This document shows positions 1 to 11,493 of a DNA stretch of 64,000 nucleotides, one piece after another. The translations under genes were made by a program, and so were the position numbers. A model generated the notes under the pieces. It was given only the letters and a program-made list of their open reading frames with translations, was not told where the DNA came from and ran no database searches. Every line of letters begins with the position of its first letter. Position 1 is the first letter of the stretch. The stretch comes from Monosporascus cannonballus (lineage: Eukaryota > Ascomycota > Sordariomycetes > Xylariales), in assembly GCA_004154925.1 (NCBI GenBank), contig QJNS01000019.1:248001-312000 (forward strand), written 5' to 3'.

Positions 1-3000
1 TTTTTATACCGGAATTATGTTTTCTTGCCGTATTTATATTAGGGCTTTAAAATCTGGTTCTTTTTCTGGCTTATTTTTTTATTCCGTATTTCCCGAATTA
101 TGGAATTAAAAAGGTAAATTTCCGAAAAAGGTATTTTTATATTTAAGAATTCGTATTAAATATAAAATATCGGAAAGTAACATAAGTATTTTTGCGATAT
201 AACTTTTTAATTCCGTTTTAATTCGGGATATAAATAATAAAACTTAAAGTATTCTGGTTATCGGGGAATTTTAATATATCAGCATTTATTATCTGGTTTA
301 ATAAAAATCTTATTATTTTATCCGGGCCAAAAATTATTTTTTTGGCTTTAAAATAAATAAAATAATTATCTTAATAACAAATAATAAAATATAATAAATT
401 ATAAAAATTTACCGATAATATCTTTTTATAAATAATATATTTTAAGAATTCGTAAAATTTTGGGAATAATTATCTATAATTATTAATATTTAATTAAAGC
501 TAATTATTTTTTATATACATCTTATATTTCTGGGAATTAAAATAATATTAATATCTTAACTTTATAGTTATTTTAAAAACGGTTTATCCGGGATAATACT
601 TATAGGCTTTAATTTTAAAATTTTGGCAAATAAGATAATCCTCGTATTTTAAGTTATTATTCTAGATTTAAATAATTATGGCAATAATAAATTTTGGCTA
701 GAAAAAAATTAAGCTAACTTTTTTCTTTTTTTTTGCCTTATTGTCAGTTTTTTATTTAGCCGCTTTAGCTTTTTTTTAAAGTTAAAAAATTCTTCCTTTT
801 TTGGAATTCCTTTTAGCGGAGGAACGACATTTATTTTTAAAATACCCCTTTTTGCTATAATTAAAATACTTTATTTTAAACTTATTTTTCTTAAGTTTTT
901 TCGAAACGGAACTTATTTTTTTTAAGGTTTACCCCTATCCTTTTTGGCTTAGCTATTAAAGCTTTTATCGTTATTTCGTTTACCGGTTTTTTTTTTCGAA
1001 ATACCGATTAAAGGTTCGTCGGTCGGCAATAATAACCTTATTTATATATTTTGCAAAAAATCCAATCTTAAGTTTTATATATAATTCGTTTTTAACTTAA
1101 AACTTTAAGCCATTATAATAAGGATAAAATAATGCGTTTTTTGGTAAATTCGAAATAACGGTTAAGCGGTTAAACTTTATCGTATATTCGGATATTAATT
1201 TGGTTTAATAAAAAAATAAAATTATTTAATAACATTTTATTTTTTATCGAAATTACCGAATAAAATGCACTTTTTTTTTAAAGTTTTCGTAATCGTTAAA
1301 AATATAATTAATAAAATCTAAAAATTCCTTTAAGTATTTCTTAAAGTAATCCGTTAAAATAGGTTCAAATTATTAACGAATTCGTCCGATTAATAATTAA
1401 AAGATAACTATTACTTTTTAATATTCTTCCGGCAGAGAATTCTTATAAAACTTAAGGTAAAGCCTTGCCTAAACCAAAAATCCATCAAGGTCCTTTAATC
1501 CGTCATAAAGCTTAGGGGAAATTAGCTTATAACCCTTAATATCTAGCATTCCATAGTAACCAAGGGGTGGAATAACTTTTTCCCATATCCGAATTACGCC
1601 GAACAATAATAGGGTCGAGGCTTTTTCTTACGTTCGCCTTGGGTCCAGCGAAAGGGGTCGGTAACCGGCCCTTTGGCTTCGCCCTTTAAGGAAGCCAAAC
1701 TAAGGAAAAATTAACTTTTTTCCTTTTGTAAGCCGAATATTCTCTTCTTTTAGGGTTCGGACTTTTGCTATTAGGGCATTTAATTTTTTTTTTCGCAGTA
1801 AATTCTTTTTTCTGGTTTTCGGCCTTATACTTTTTTTCAACCTTTTCCTTAGCCGTTTTTTTTTAACTTTTTTCCCTAAATTTTAATAATATTTTAGGGG
1901 CCGGGGTAAGTTATTATCTGGGCTACGAAAATAATCCTCCCTAAGATCAAATAATAAATAAAATCATATTATTAATTAATTAAAAAACTTCTTTAATAAG
2001 CAATAAATTATCTAATCCAGTTATTAATCTTTTATTAATTAATAACGGGAATCAGATATATTATTTATCTTTTAAACGTTATTTTATAATATCGTTTTTA
2101 TTAAATTTAAGAAAACTTATATTTAATTAAACCTTAAATTATTCGTCGGTTATTAATTAAGGAATTATCAAAATATAACAAACTTATTATATATCTATTT
2201 GGAAATATAAATAATATCCGAAAAAGGTTTTGATTTGCAGATAATAATAAGGCAAAAAATAATTCAATGGTTTATTCGTTAAAAAGATTTAAAAACTTTT
2301 CCCTTAATTAAAAAACAATATAATTACCTTTAAACTAAAAGCTTAAATTAATAATTAAAAAACGAAAAACTAAGTAAATAATTATTTACATAGGAAACCC
2401 AAACTTTATATATCTTTCTTATCCTTTATGTTTTTTATGGTTTCTGAGGATTTCGAAAAACCATGGTATCTGTTGTCCACAAATTTCCTGGTATCTTTGG
2501 AAATTAATAAAGACCCAAGGTTTATCCGATGGAAAATGGAGATCCCGAGCGTCTCCAACTTCCTGGGCCTCCTTTGGGCCTAGTGGAGTCCCTTCTGAAC
2601 GTAACATTATTAGGCTTAAATTTATCCTTTAAAGTAATTAGCTTTTTTCGAAACGTAACTTTTTTCCAATATACCTAATAATAATTAGGATAAACGGACT
2701 ACTTCAGAAACGTATTAACTTTAACGAATACCTTTTCCTGAACAATATATAAGGACTGCTTTTTATTATATGTCTTTAAGGCTTTTTCGAATTTCAAATA
2801 ATTTAAGTTATTTAGGGTATATTCGTTAATTATTTTATTTTAAAAATAATAAGGCTTAGGAAAAATTGGTATTATTAGTAAAGGTAACATTTGGGCTATA
2901 TTAAGGTTAATATATGCTTATAACATGCCAGCCTTTGTGCTAACGTAAAATTCGAAAGTATTATATTTTTAAGGGTTCTTTTTCTAAGTAAATACCTAGG

Positions 3001-3450
3001 AGTACGTTTTAAAAAAAACTCGTTAAGGTTTGTTAATTAGGTAACTATAATTTCAGAAATAATATAAAGAATAAGCAGGCTAAAATAATTAAAAACGTAA
3101 CAATTAAACGATAAATATCCTTGGTAACGGAGTAGTAGGTGTACCGCAGGAACGATAACGAGGTTCCGAATAACTTTAACAGAACGTATATAACAAATGT
3201 ATTAAAACGCGGTTAAAAAGAAATGCGGACCGGGCTTATAATTATAAAACCCTGCATTATATACAGAAATATATAACTGAAAAAAAGGTATATTAAAGGT
3301 TACATGATCTTTGGAAGGTCCTCTGTAAAAGGTGAAGGTGGTGAACCTTTCTTAAATATATATAAAAGCAGTGGTACCCAAGAGATAATGATACCGGATT
3401 AGCCGAAGCAATTTCCACTAGCTTGTTAGCTAACTAAGCCATGGCGCTGC
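1..3450 (-). mobile_element. RIP-degraded LTR-type retrotransposon remnant with gag-like segment
   Basis: The block is extremely AT-rich, dominated by TA and runs of A/T, with no long ORF; this is the usual look of RIP in Pezizomycotina. On the minus strand around 1520-1240 a conceptual frame still reads like a Ty3/Gypsy-type gag capsid region: PKLYDGLKDLDGFL, then ARLYLKFYKNSLPEEY, then FEPILTDYFKKYLKEF. Stops sit where RIP turns CAG or TGG codons into TAG/TAA. On that strand pol would lie toward or beyond the left edge of the window. Short patches of normal composition (about 1600-1700 and 2440-2610) interrupt the block. I could not delimit LTRs, so the outer limits are approximate and the element may extend past base 1. 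Confidence 0.6.
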
Positions 3451-3676
3451 TAGGTTCAACATCTGTGCATGTAGTCATGCAGATTTAGGGAACATTCGGG
3501 TGTGGTCGTTCGCGGGAATGGCATGGCATATGTAATAAATATTCTCTCTTTCCTAGAGGAAAGGACGTCATTACCCTTATTGGGAAGCCGGTGCACTCAT
3601 CGGCTTTCTGAATTTAATTCTTTTTCAATCGGCCTATTCCTGACCCTTTCTGTTCGTCATCTCCAAACAGCAATTA

Positions 3677-4484
3677 AGTCAAACACCAGGTCAACGCACC
3701 ACTCCCTCAACGCCCAGGGCATTTCCCATACAAAATCGGCAAAACCGTATATTTATAATTAATTCGCAAAAACAGATAATTGAAAAAGAAAGGTTACATA
3801 ATAATGCATTTGATATAAGTTATACGTAGCAAAATTTTTATAATGTTAAATAAACTTTTTTATGATAAATTTTATCAATAAACTTAAAACGGTGCTAATT
3901 TAACATTTTTTTAATAGAAAATATTAAGAACTTTGTTAAAAAGTACTTAATGTTTAAAACCTTTAATAATTTAATAAATAATAGATTTAAGTATTTAAAC
4001 TTTTAATTTTATACCCCGTTTTTTATAATTAATTTTCTGTAATTTGGTATTAATTTTTTAATTAGTTTTTTTTGTTTTTAACGTTGCTTTCAAATTTGTA
4101 TGGGAAAATTCTATAGAGTTTGACAAATCTAAACATATTTTACCTATCAATTTTTTACTTTTTTTATTATATATAATAAAAATCGTTTTATTTACTAATT
4201 TAATTTTTAAATTCAAATTTTATCATGTAACTTTCATTATATTTGAAGTATAAATTTTATATAAATTTTTTTATTTTTTAATTTTCAATTTTGAAATTTT
4301 AGATATTTCTTAATATATTGATTTATATTATATTAAACGAATCAAAATTAATGTTTTTATAAATGCTATAATTCGGTATATTCGTGTAATAATGCTTTAT
4401 ATTTTTATCGTTTTTCCTTAATTTTTAAAGTGAAATATATGAGTGGGGCGTTGAGGGGGTGGGGCGTTGACTGGGTGTTTGACT
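3677..4484. mobile_element. 808-bp non-autonomous or RIP-gutted DNA transposon with ~39-bp terminal inverted repeats
   Basis: The left end (3677-3715) and the reverse complement of the right end (4446-4484) match over about 39 bases with four differences. Both start AGTCAAACACC and carry repeated TCAACGC units. Flanking trinucleotides are TTA on both sides (3674-3676 and 4485-4487), compatible with a 3-bp target duplication. The interior (about 3750-4435) is very AT-rich without any coding frame, so a transposase, if ever present, has been erased. A TTA duplication points to PIF/Harbinger. The AGTCAA start also resembles fungal Fot1/pogo ends, but those duplicate TA, which does not fit the right flank. 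Superfamily is therefore left open. Confidence 0.65.
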
Positions 4485-5125
4485 TTATAACTAGCTAGTG
4501 AGGATCCGCGGGCGTTATCCGGCGCTTCCTCTAGTGCCCTTGTCTTCGTCAGTATAGGTCAGTCTAACCATTGTGGGCATTGCAGGGGAGGGCAATAGTA
4601 AGGCGTGATCATCGAAGGCCATACTTATAAGAAGTTCATGCATGAATACTAAGGCAAGCGTACACAACGTTTAGTCCTTTGGGAGGGAAATAGCCACGTC
4701 GCTGCGGCGCCGTGGTGTCTTCAAGGGGTTTTAGACAACCTCTGTCAACCGCGCCTCTACGACTATATATAGTTCGCTCGACAACCAAGCACGCACCGGC
4801 AACACCAAAGCTTGTTAACTATAACCCGAGGTGGCGAAACAACGCCCGCCACATCGACACAACCGGGACACGGAAGAAGCAATAGGGATCCCGTAATCGG
4901 GGTGGTTAGCGGCTCTGCAGAGCCGGGCTGATTGACCATCGATTGACGAACAGCCGCGAGATATTTCCATTTAGGGAATGGCAAAGGGTATGTACAGATC
5001 TCTTTCTTCTTTCCTCCTTCCCTCGTTCTTGTATGTGTATGTATGCATTCGTATGTAGTATGTGCGTATATGATAATCCCGGCCCTTCCTGGCCCCCCCG
5101 CCCTTAAAACAAGAAACGATCAAGA
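4485..5125. other. intergenic, no gene seen
   Basis: Composition returns to about 50% GC right after the inverted-repeat element. Short ORFs here have no protein-like character. The last ~100 bases, with TATGTA-rich sequence, are probably the 3' untranslated region of the minus-strand DUF1479 gene. Confidence 0.5.
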
Positions 5126-7216
5126 CTAGTTAGAATCCTTTACGCCTTTATCCCTATCCTTTTCCCTGTCCTTACTGGGCGCAGGACTCGTTGCCCTCGA
5201 CGCGGCCCTCGAGGGTGCTCTCGTCGGCATGTAGAAGTCGAAGCGGTCCGGGAATAGGATCTGGTTCGCGAGCTTCAGGACCTCGACCTCGGCGTGCGTC
5301 TTTGGGGTCAGTGACCCGTCGACTGATGACGACGACTCTTCATCATCCTTCTTGTTGGTGTTGTTCTTGTCCTTCGGATCGGACGACGAGGACGACGTTG
5401 AGGGGGGCGACGCGTTCTTGGGGTCCGTCGTCATCGCGATGGACTTACCCAGGTTCCACGGTGCGAGTCCCATGGCCTGCAGGCCCTCCTCGCCGCCGAC
5501 TTCCTTGATGCCATTCTCGGTGAGGCGGCCGGTGTGAGGCGCCTCGCTGCCGAGGCCAGTCCCGGTCGAGTCGAAGTCGGGTCCGGGGTGACCGCGGAGG
5601 AAGGCCTTCCGCTGCCGGGCCAGGTATAGCGCGTTCTGTTGAGTGAGCGGGGCCGCCGGCGCATAGACCAGCATCGAGGTGGTAGAGGCTGGCTCGCCGG
5701 ATGATGTCGTCGGTCTAGCGTTGGTGCTATAGTTCGTGTTAGAGAACTGGTAGGCGATATCGGGATGCCATATGATGTAAGAGCCCTCGGGCAACGTTGG
5801 AGGGGCGACAAGACTCCTTTTGAGCTCGAGGTGCGGATGGAAGGATGAAGTCACGCGCTGCGCGTGACCCGCTACGGCACCGTGTATTATTGTGGACTGC
5901 TCCTTGTCAAGCGTCCAGTTGGAAGGATCAAGATAGGTGGCCCATTTCTCGGAGCTGGGGCCGCCTTCCGGGGCTTTTTCTTTGGGCGAAAAGAAAGGTC
6001 GCAATAGGAAGTAAACTGTAGATAATTTCGGCGAGGGGAGTATCTTGATCATGCCGGGCTCGATTTCCGTCAATGCGATTATGCCCTGGAACAAACGGAG
6101 CATGCTACATGCTCCCTGGCCATTGTATAAGTCGGGGGTCGCGTTCACCCGTCCGGATGCGTCCCACTCGTCGTATGATTCCCAGTCGCCTTCGAATATC
6201 GAATTGTACAGGCCGGCACGGCCATATCCATCCTGTTCCCAGCGCTCTAAACTGCCATTGTCTACCTGTGCGATTTCCTCAGAGGAAGTGGCGGCCGCAG
6301 CGGCGATCAAGCTATCCTGAGGCGATACAGCCACCCGGCTCCCGTTCACCGTAATGTAGCCGTCCGAGGCCGCCGATTCTATCCTGATTCTGTCGGCGTA
6401 GGTTATAGGATATCGAGTCGCGACAAACTCGTCTTTCGTATCCTTCCACAGCGTCATCGCGAAACGCTGCGCCCTGAGCACGTTGGGATGCGCCCGGGAC
6501 CGCACCTGAGCGGGGGTCCAGAAGAAATCGAAACAGGTCGGATCCTGAGCCGGGGGAGGTTTAAGCTCGAGCTCATTCGTCTCGAGGTATTTCTTGGTCT
6601 CTTCGACCCATGAGCGCGCCGCCTCAGGAGGCACGACTCCACGAATTACACCAATTCCGTAGCGCTTCAGACTAGCGCTCCAGGGCTGCACCTTGCTGGG
6701 ATCCTCGATGTCGCTGAAATCGATCATGGGCATCAATTCGGTCCCATGACTCTCAATGTGCGCGATTTCATCGCGAAGAGCGGCAAGCAATCGATCCCAG
6801 GACGCCTTCAGGACTGTTTCACGACCGGAGACGAGGCGACGCTTCAGGTGGCCAAATCGCGATGGTAACGGAATGGGCGTGGATCCATAGAAACTAACAA
6901 TAGGTGGATCCATAATCTTCGCGAAATCCATCCTCGTTGCCCTAATTTTCGTCCTGTCGCTCTTGTGGTCTTCGTTTCGTTGTCGCTTGGATCCAGCGGT
7001 GTTGGTGCTGGTGATTAAATCCGATATCGATATCGGCTTGGATGCAGTTGCCGTCGACGATGTTGCTGTTGCTGTTGTTGATGTTGTTGAGGGTATCTTG
7101 GCGACGGTCATATTACTAACGTTGGCGGGCGTTACGGGCGCAGCCGCCAGCGCTCCCGACTGGAATTGGGAGGGGAGCGCGGCAGCTGGGCCCTGTACTA
7201 CATCGGCCTTAGACAT
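5126..7216 (-). CDS. DUF1479 family protein (YbiU-like, putative 2-oxoglutarate/Fe(II) oxygenase fold)
   Basis: Single-exon gene of 696 codons. Residues 1-95 are Ser/Thr/Ala-rich low complexity ending in a basic, nuclear-signal-like stretch (SKRQRN...RTKIRATR). The DUF1479 domain runs from about 96 to 590: a GVIRGVVPPEAARSW segment near 190, the diagnostic GSLERWEQDGY at 321-331, FEGDWESYDEWDASGR at 341-356, a LRLFQGIIALTEIEPG segment near 373, and IIWHPDIAYQF with a candidate metal-binding His484. The remaining ~100 residues are Ser/Asp/Lys-rich and end in an Arg/Asp/Lys tail. Bacterial members are about 420 residues, so the fungal extensions account for the extra length. The substrate is unknown. 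The usual upstream metal-binding HxD just before GS-ERW appears here as Gln-Val-Asp. The start is the first ATG after a GC-balanced leader. Confidence 0.88.
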   Translation of the reverse strand: MSKADVVQGPAAALPSQFQSGALAAAPVTPANVSNMTVAKIPSTTSTTATATSSTATASKPISISDLITSTNTAGSKRQRNEDHKSDRTKIRATRMDFAKIMDPPIVSFYGSTPIPLPSRFGHLKRRLVSGRETVLKASWDRLLAALRDEIAHIESHGTELMPMIDFSDIEDPSKVQPWSASLKRYGIGVIRGVVPPEAARSWVEETKKYLETNELELKPPPAQDPTCFDFFWTPAQVRSRAHPNVLRAQRFAMTLWKDTKDEFVATRYPITYADRIRIESAASDGYITVNGSRVAVSPQDSLIAAAAATSSEEIAQVDNGSLERWEQDGYGRAGLYNSIFEGDWESYDEWDASGRVNATPDLYNGQGACSMLRLFQGIIALTEIEPGMIKILPSPKLSTVYFLLRPFFSPKEKAPEGGPSSEKWATYLDPSNWTLDKEQSTIIHGAVAGHAQRVTSSFHPHLELKRSLVAPPTLPEGSYIIWHPDIAYQFSNTNYSTNARPTTSSGEPASTTSMLVYAPAAPLTQQNALYLARQRKAFLRGHPGPDFDSTGTGLGSEAPHTGRLTENGIKEVGGEEGLQAMGLAPWNLGKSIAMTTDPKNASPPSTSSSSSDPKDKNNTNKKDDEESSSSVDGSLTPKTHAEVEVLKLANQILFPDRFDFYMPTRAPSRAASRATSPAPSKDREKDRDKGVKDSN

Positions 7217-9864
7217 GGCAGCGGCTATTTCCTGCGTCTGCGTCTTCTGGCCTTTGGTGCACCTTCAATCTCGGCCATTCAGATTCCGTTCCCTCTCTTT
7301 TTATTGCTTGCTTTCAAGAGAGCCCCCGCGGGGCTCTCAGGGACTAAATACGGCAGGGTGCCTTGGGGGGTGGTAGTGCCAAACAGCCCACTTAGACACC
7401 CCCCCTCCCCTCGACGATGGAGGGTTACAGGGGTCTTTAAACTTCCCGGCGTTGACGGCCCGAAGAGGCAGATAGAGATTGCAATGCAACTGCTAGATTG
7501 ACTGCCGGCCCAATGCTCCGAACTTGCCCAGGTGGATTTTACGAGCTTTGCCCAGACCCTTTTAATCAAAGAGACCAAGAAAAGATGCCAATGACAGCTC
7601 TGACGGGCCGCCCTTCTTGCGGTCTATACTGCCTATACGTGCAGAACCCCCCACCTGACAGTTGCCTCTTCGCTCTCCTGCGCTCTGCAGGTTCCGAAGT
7701 CCACCTTTCCAATCTAGGATTTGCTTTCCTTCGTTCCGAATCTTTTGCTCTACCTTATCCAGGGGAGCCACACCTGTGCAGTCAGCCGGCTGATGACTCT
7801 CTGCTCTGGGACTCTGGGACTCTGGATCTCTGGAACTCTGGAACACTGATGCTTTGGGGCCTTTGAGATTCTTGCGATCCGCTCCATTGGTCGGAACCCA
7901 GTCGTTAAATTTTCCGCGTCGCGTCTGTTGTTCAGCTACAGATGATTCCTATTCGGGAGGCGATAGGCAGGAAGTAAAAGTCTTCTTGGAGAAACGTACG
8001 TTTGACAAGGCGAAATGCTACCTTTGCACGTTAAGCCTCTAGTTAGGGTTCCCAACTCTCACCGTCATCCAAATTCCAAATACGCATCCACATCCACATA
8101 CGCATGGCATCGTGGTAAGGGTCACGTGTTGTTTGCCGAAAAGGCCAGGTAGCTCTCCTGGAAGGGATCATCAAGAGCCAGCCTTGGCTGACAACAAGTT
8201 CGACTTATGCTTGCAAGCCAGAACAAAATGACGGGATGACATGCATGGCCCAGCGGTGCTGCTATGATAGAAACGGATTGGTTGACGGGACCCGGGCTGT
8301 CGGGCGAGCTACCGAGCTTCCAAGCTGAAACAAACGACTACCCTTATCACTAGTAGGAGGACTAGTAGGAGGACTAGTGGGAGAGCTACCCGGCCGATGA
8401 TGGACAGGTTAAAACCTTTCACAAAGCGACCTCTTTCGCCTCCTCCCTGGAACTAGACCGCAAAATTCCATCGCGAATCATGGGAATTTCTCTTCTCAGG
8501 GTACACAGAGGCTTTGCGAAGACCAGCTTGGTGAAGGTCGGTTTAGGTTTTATTCAGCATCACGTAACGGCCAAGGGGCTAGATCGCGTGTGCCAAGTGA
8601 GATAAGCTTTCCCTCTCCATCGGACCGGCTTTCAGCACTGATATCGTTCGGAGCATTGAAACCGAGCTCCTCTTAGTTGTGCATGTGCACATGTATTCAA
8701 ATAGTGAGGCGTGTTATCTACGTACAGGTAGCAAGAAGGGGGGTTGACTGTTAGTTACTCCACCCGCCCACTATATCCTATGATAGATTAGCATACCAAA
8801 TTATAAGTCAAAGGCGGAAAAAGTTCGGCTGTCATTCAGTACCGACGTTTGTCCGCCTGTAAGGGATACGGTGTGTTGCAGCCAATTGGAAATGTATGGG
8901 ATTACATCGCTCACCCCCTGAGGCACATAGTGGGTGGGTGGGGGTGAAGAATAGTACGTAAATACCCATCCCTGCGACTCGTACACGGCTCCATATGTGA
9001 ACCCGGGAATTTTTTCGGCACTATGCGTCTACTCCCGTCGGGATCCACCTCAGGCCCGGATGAGGTAACATTAGCTTGATAGGTATCTTGAACTGAGTGC
9101 GTACAGTATGCATGTGTAAACACCGCATGTAAATATCTACATGTAGAGGTAGGTGTTTTCGATTGATGCCGCTTGCCAGTTACGGGTTACGATGATGACC
9201 ACCACCACCACGGTATACCACGATTTTCTATTGGTCATTTTATAGTTTACGTTAGGTTCAGTTAACACACGGCGACGATGTTCCAATCAAGCCCCTTGCC
9301 AAGAATAGTGGGGGGTGGGGGGTTTCCGGATTGAGTCTCCTCAATGACGAACTAACTCCCTGCGATAGGGGTCCGGAATGCTGATTTCCAAGACGCAGTG
9401 AAGCTGCCAGACCCGACCACTCGCCTGATGAGTAGGCTTGTCATGGTCGCCGTCACCAAGCAAGGAAGGTTTATCACGACGGCAAATATATACATACACA
9501 TATATCGGAGATAGAGCGTCTCGCCGTTCTATATGAGTGTTCCCGTAGAGTTTAAATAGCCAAATCAAGGACGCGTACTCATCAGCTCTTGACAATGGCG
9601 CTAGGGCACATGTCGAACCAGAAGAGCACGTGGGACTTAATCCGAATCTCGACCAGTTCAATATTCACGCATATCTACACCACGCTGAAACAATAGTTTA
9701 GTCGGGAGTCTCTCCAATGCCGGCCATAATCGTAGAGGAGCGAATGAACCGGGCTGGTGAACCCCGCGACGCGAGCGGCCGTCGGGGGTTTATTTTGCAT
9801 TTGCATTGGACGATTCCCTAAAGAAAGTTGAATGACTTGACCGATCGCGTATGGCTCGCGGCAA
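7217..9864. other. 2.6-kb intergenic stretch upstream of the DUF1479 gene
   Basis: No credible gene. Positions 7260-7400 carry a CT-rich then G-rich leader just upstream of the DUF1479 start. A CTCTGG-rich simple repeat lies at 7800-7850, and a 12-bp tandem repeat at 8349-8384. The many short ORFs overlap on both strands and have no recognisable domain. Confidence 0.5.
8349..8384. repeat. 12-bp tandem repeat, three copies
   Basis: The unit ACTAGTAGGAGG occurs twice exactly, followed by one copy with two changes (ACTAGTGGGAGA). It sits in non-coding DNA; no function is inferred. Confidence 0.9.
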
Positions 9865-11493
9865 TCACAGCCACTTCTCGATAGCTTCCCAGAAGGCCGC
9901 CGGGTTCTCACACATAGGCAGATGGCCGGCCTCCGGTACAATTACGAGCCCGGCGCCGTCCCGCCCGAGGTTTCCCTTAAACCCATCCATCGCCTTGACC
10001 AGAGCCCCCTTACCGTCGCCCTCCCCGACGACCAAGATTCCCGGCACCCCGCAGCCCCTCATCTGCGCCTTCATGTCGTAGTCCCAGAGCGCCTGACAGC
10101 CGTACTTGAAACCCTCAACGTCGTTCACCGCCACCATGTCCGTCATCCACCGGACGACATCCGGCTTCTTCTCCATCGTCGCGGGGTGGAACCACCTCTC
10201 CACGGTCTGGCCCGCGAGCTTGCTGATACCCGGCGTTCCATCTTCAAGAGTGGTCTCCGCGACGGCGATGCGTTCCTTCCAGGCATTGGTGTTCGCGGGA
10301 CTCGAGGCCGCGTTGAAGTCGCAGGCGACGAACTTTTCGAGCCTCGCTGGATGCCGCAGCGCGAACTTCAGGGCCGTGGCGCCGCCCATCGATACGCCTA
10401 CCAGCGTCTGCAGCTTCGGTATCCTGAGCGCGCCCAGGAGCTGGTCGAGATCATCGGCCAACATGTCCAAGGTGGCGGGCTTCGGAGGAGATGGGATCGA
10501 TTGCCGACCGCGCGTGTCATATCGTAATATACGATATTTCGGCCGCTTCGCCTTGAGGATTGCGACGAGAGGATCCCACATGTGCAGCGATGTCAAGAGG
10601 GAATTGCAAAAGGCAATCGTCGGCGCCTTAGGATCGGGATTTCCCTCCAGAAGATATGGGATTGAGAGACCACCTTGCACCGTAACGTACGAACTGATCG
10701 ATGGGGCCGGATGACTCGTGGTGATGGTTTTGGAATCCGGAGACTGGAATGTCGTGTGCGACCCAGACTGCAGTCGAGATAGGTTATCCAAATCTCGCGG
10801 CGCAGGTCCGAATATATAGAAGAGGGAGTACCGGCGCGTAGCGGGTAGATTGGCATACTTGGAAAATACGTCCTCCATCAACTGCGTTGCCGTCGCAACC
10901 CTAAATTCCTCGTCGTCCAATCCATTCTCTTTCGTATAGTCGGAAAGAATTAGGAACGACACTGGTTTCCCGATCCCAAGATTCGATGTTCGGAATAACC
11001 GTGACCGGAGCCAGCCGGGCACTTTGGACATCATCTCTATGTGCTCCTCCGCGCACCACTTCCGGACTTCGGCTTCGGAGTTTCCGGTGTCTTTGAGGCT
11101 GATCTCGGTCGCAGCAAGAGCTAAGCCTTCGGCCTCGTCGTCCGTGAGCTGCTCGATCGGCATGAAGAGAGGCGATTGCCTCGTCGAAACCAGGTCCCAG
11201 AAATAACGTTTCACGTCCACCTGGCCGATCGTCTCGGCCTCCCGAGGCGACCGGTTGGCTCGGAGGCTTGTGTACGCTTCGGTCTCCAAGAGAGGCATGG
11301 ACTTGACGTCGTAGTACGCGAGGAATGCGGGTTCTTGTCCATCGGCTGCTTGGTACCGCAGCCCATTCATGAAGATCTCCGGCAATCGAAGGCGGGTCGG
11401 GCCGTGTTCGTTGTTGTACCACTCGTGAAACTGCTCTAGCGGCAGCCCAGGTCTGGGCTGCATAGCGACATAGAGTATCCCAGGAGATGCCAT
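9865..11493 (-). CDS. EthD-like double domain fused to alpha/beta hydrolase (3-oxoadipate enol-lactonase type)
   Basis: Single-exon protein of 542 residues. Residues 1-110 and about 125-230 each look like a dimeric alpha/beta-barrel (EthD-like) module; the first has FHEWYNNEHGPTRLRLP and the second RKWCAEEHIEMMSKVPGWL. Residues 265-542 form an alpha/beta hydrolase: RYDTRGRQSIPSPP, the nucleophile elbow GVSMGGA with Ser368, an acid in VGEGDGKG (Asp493) and the catalytic His524 in EAGHLPMCENP. This arrangement and the TLDMLADDLDQLL helix are typical of the PcaD (beta-ketoadipate enol-lactone hydrolase) branch. No signal peptide, so probably cytosolic. Substrate is not shown by the sequence; aromatic-ring catabolism or polyketide tailoring is an inference. 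The start is the first ATG, shortly before the FHEWYNNEHGP motif. Confidence 0.85.
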   Translation of the reverse strand: MASPGILYVAMQPRPGLPLEQFHEWYNNEHGPTRLRLPEIFMNGLRYQAADGQEPAFLAYYDVKSMPLLETEAYTSLRANRSPREAETIGQVDVKRYFWDLVSTRQSPLFMPIEQLTDDEAEGLALAATEISLKDTGNSEAEVRKWCAEEHIEMMSKVPGWLRSRLFRTSNLGIGKPVSFLILSDYTKENGLDDEEFRVATATQLMEDVFSKYANLPATRRYSLFYIFGPAPRDLDNLSRLQSGSHTTFQSPDSKTITTSHPAPSISSYVTVQGGLSIPYLLEGNPDPKAPTIAFCNSLLTSLHMWDPLVAILKAKRPKYRILRYDTRGRQSIPSPPKPATLDMLADDLDQLLGALRIPKLQTLVGVSMGGATALKFALRHPARLEKFVACDFNAASSPANTNAWKERIAVAETTLEDGTPGISKLAGQTVERWFHPATMEKKPDVVRWMTDMVAVNDVEGFKYGCQALWDYDMKAQMRGCGVPGILVVGEGDGKGALVKAMDGFKGNLGRDGAGLVIVPEAGHLPMCENPAAFWEAIEKWL

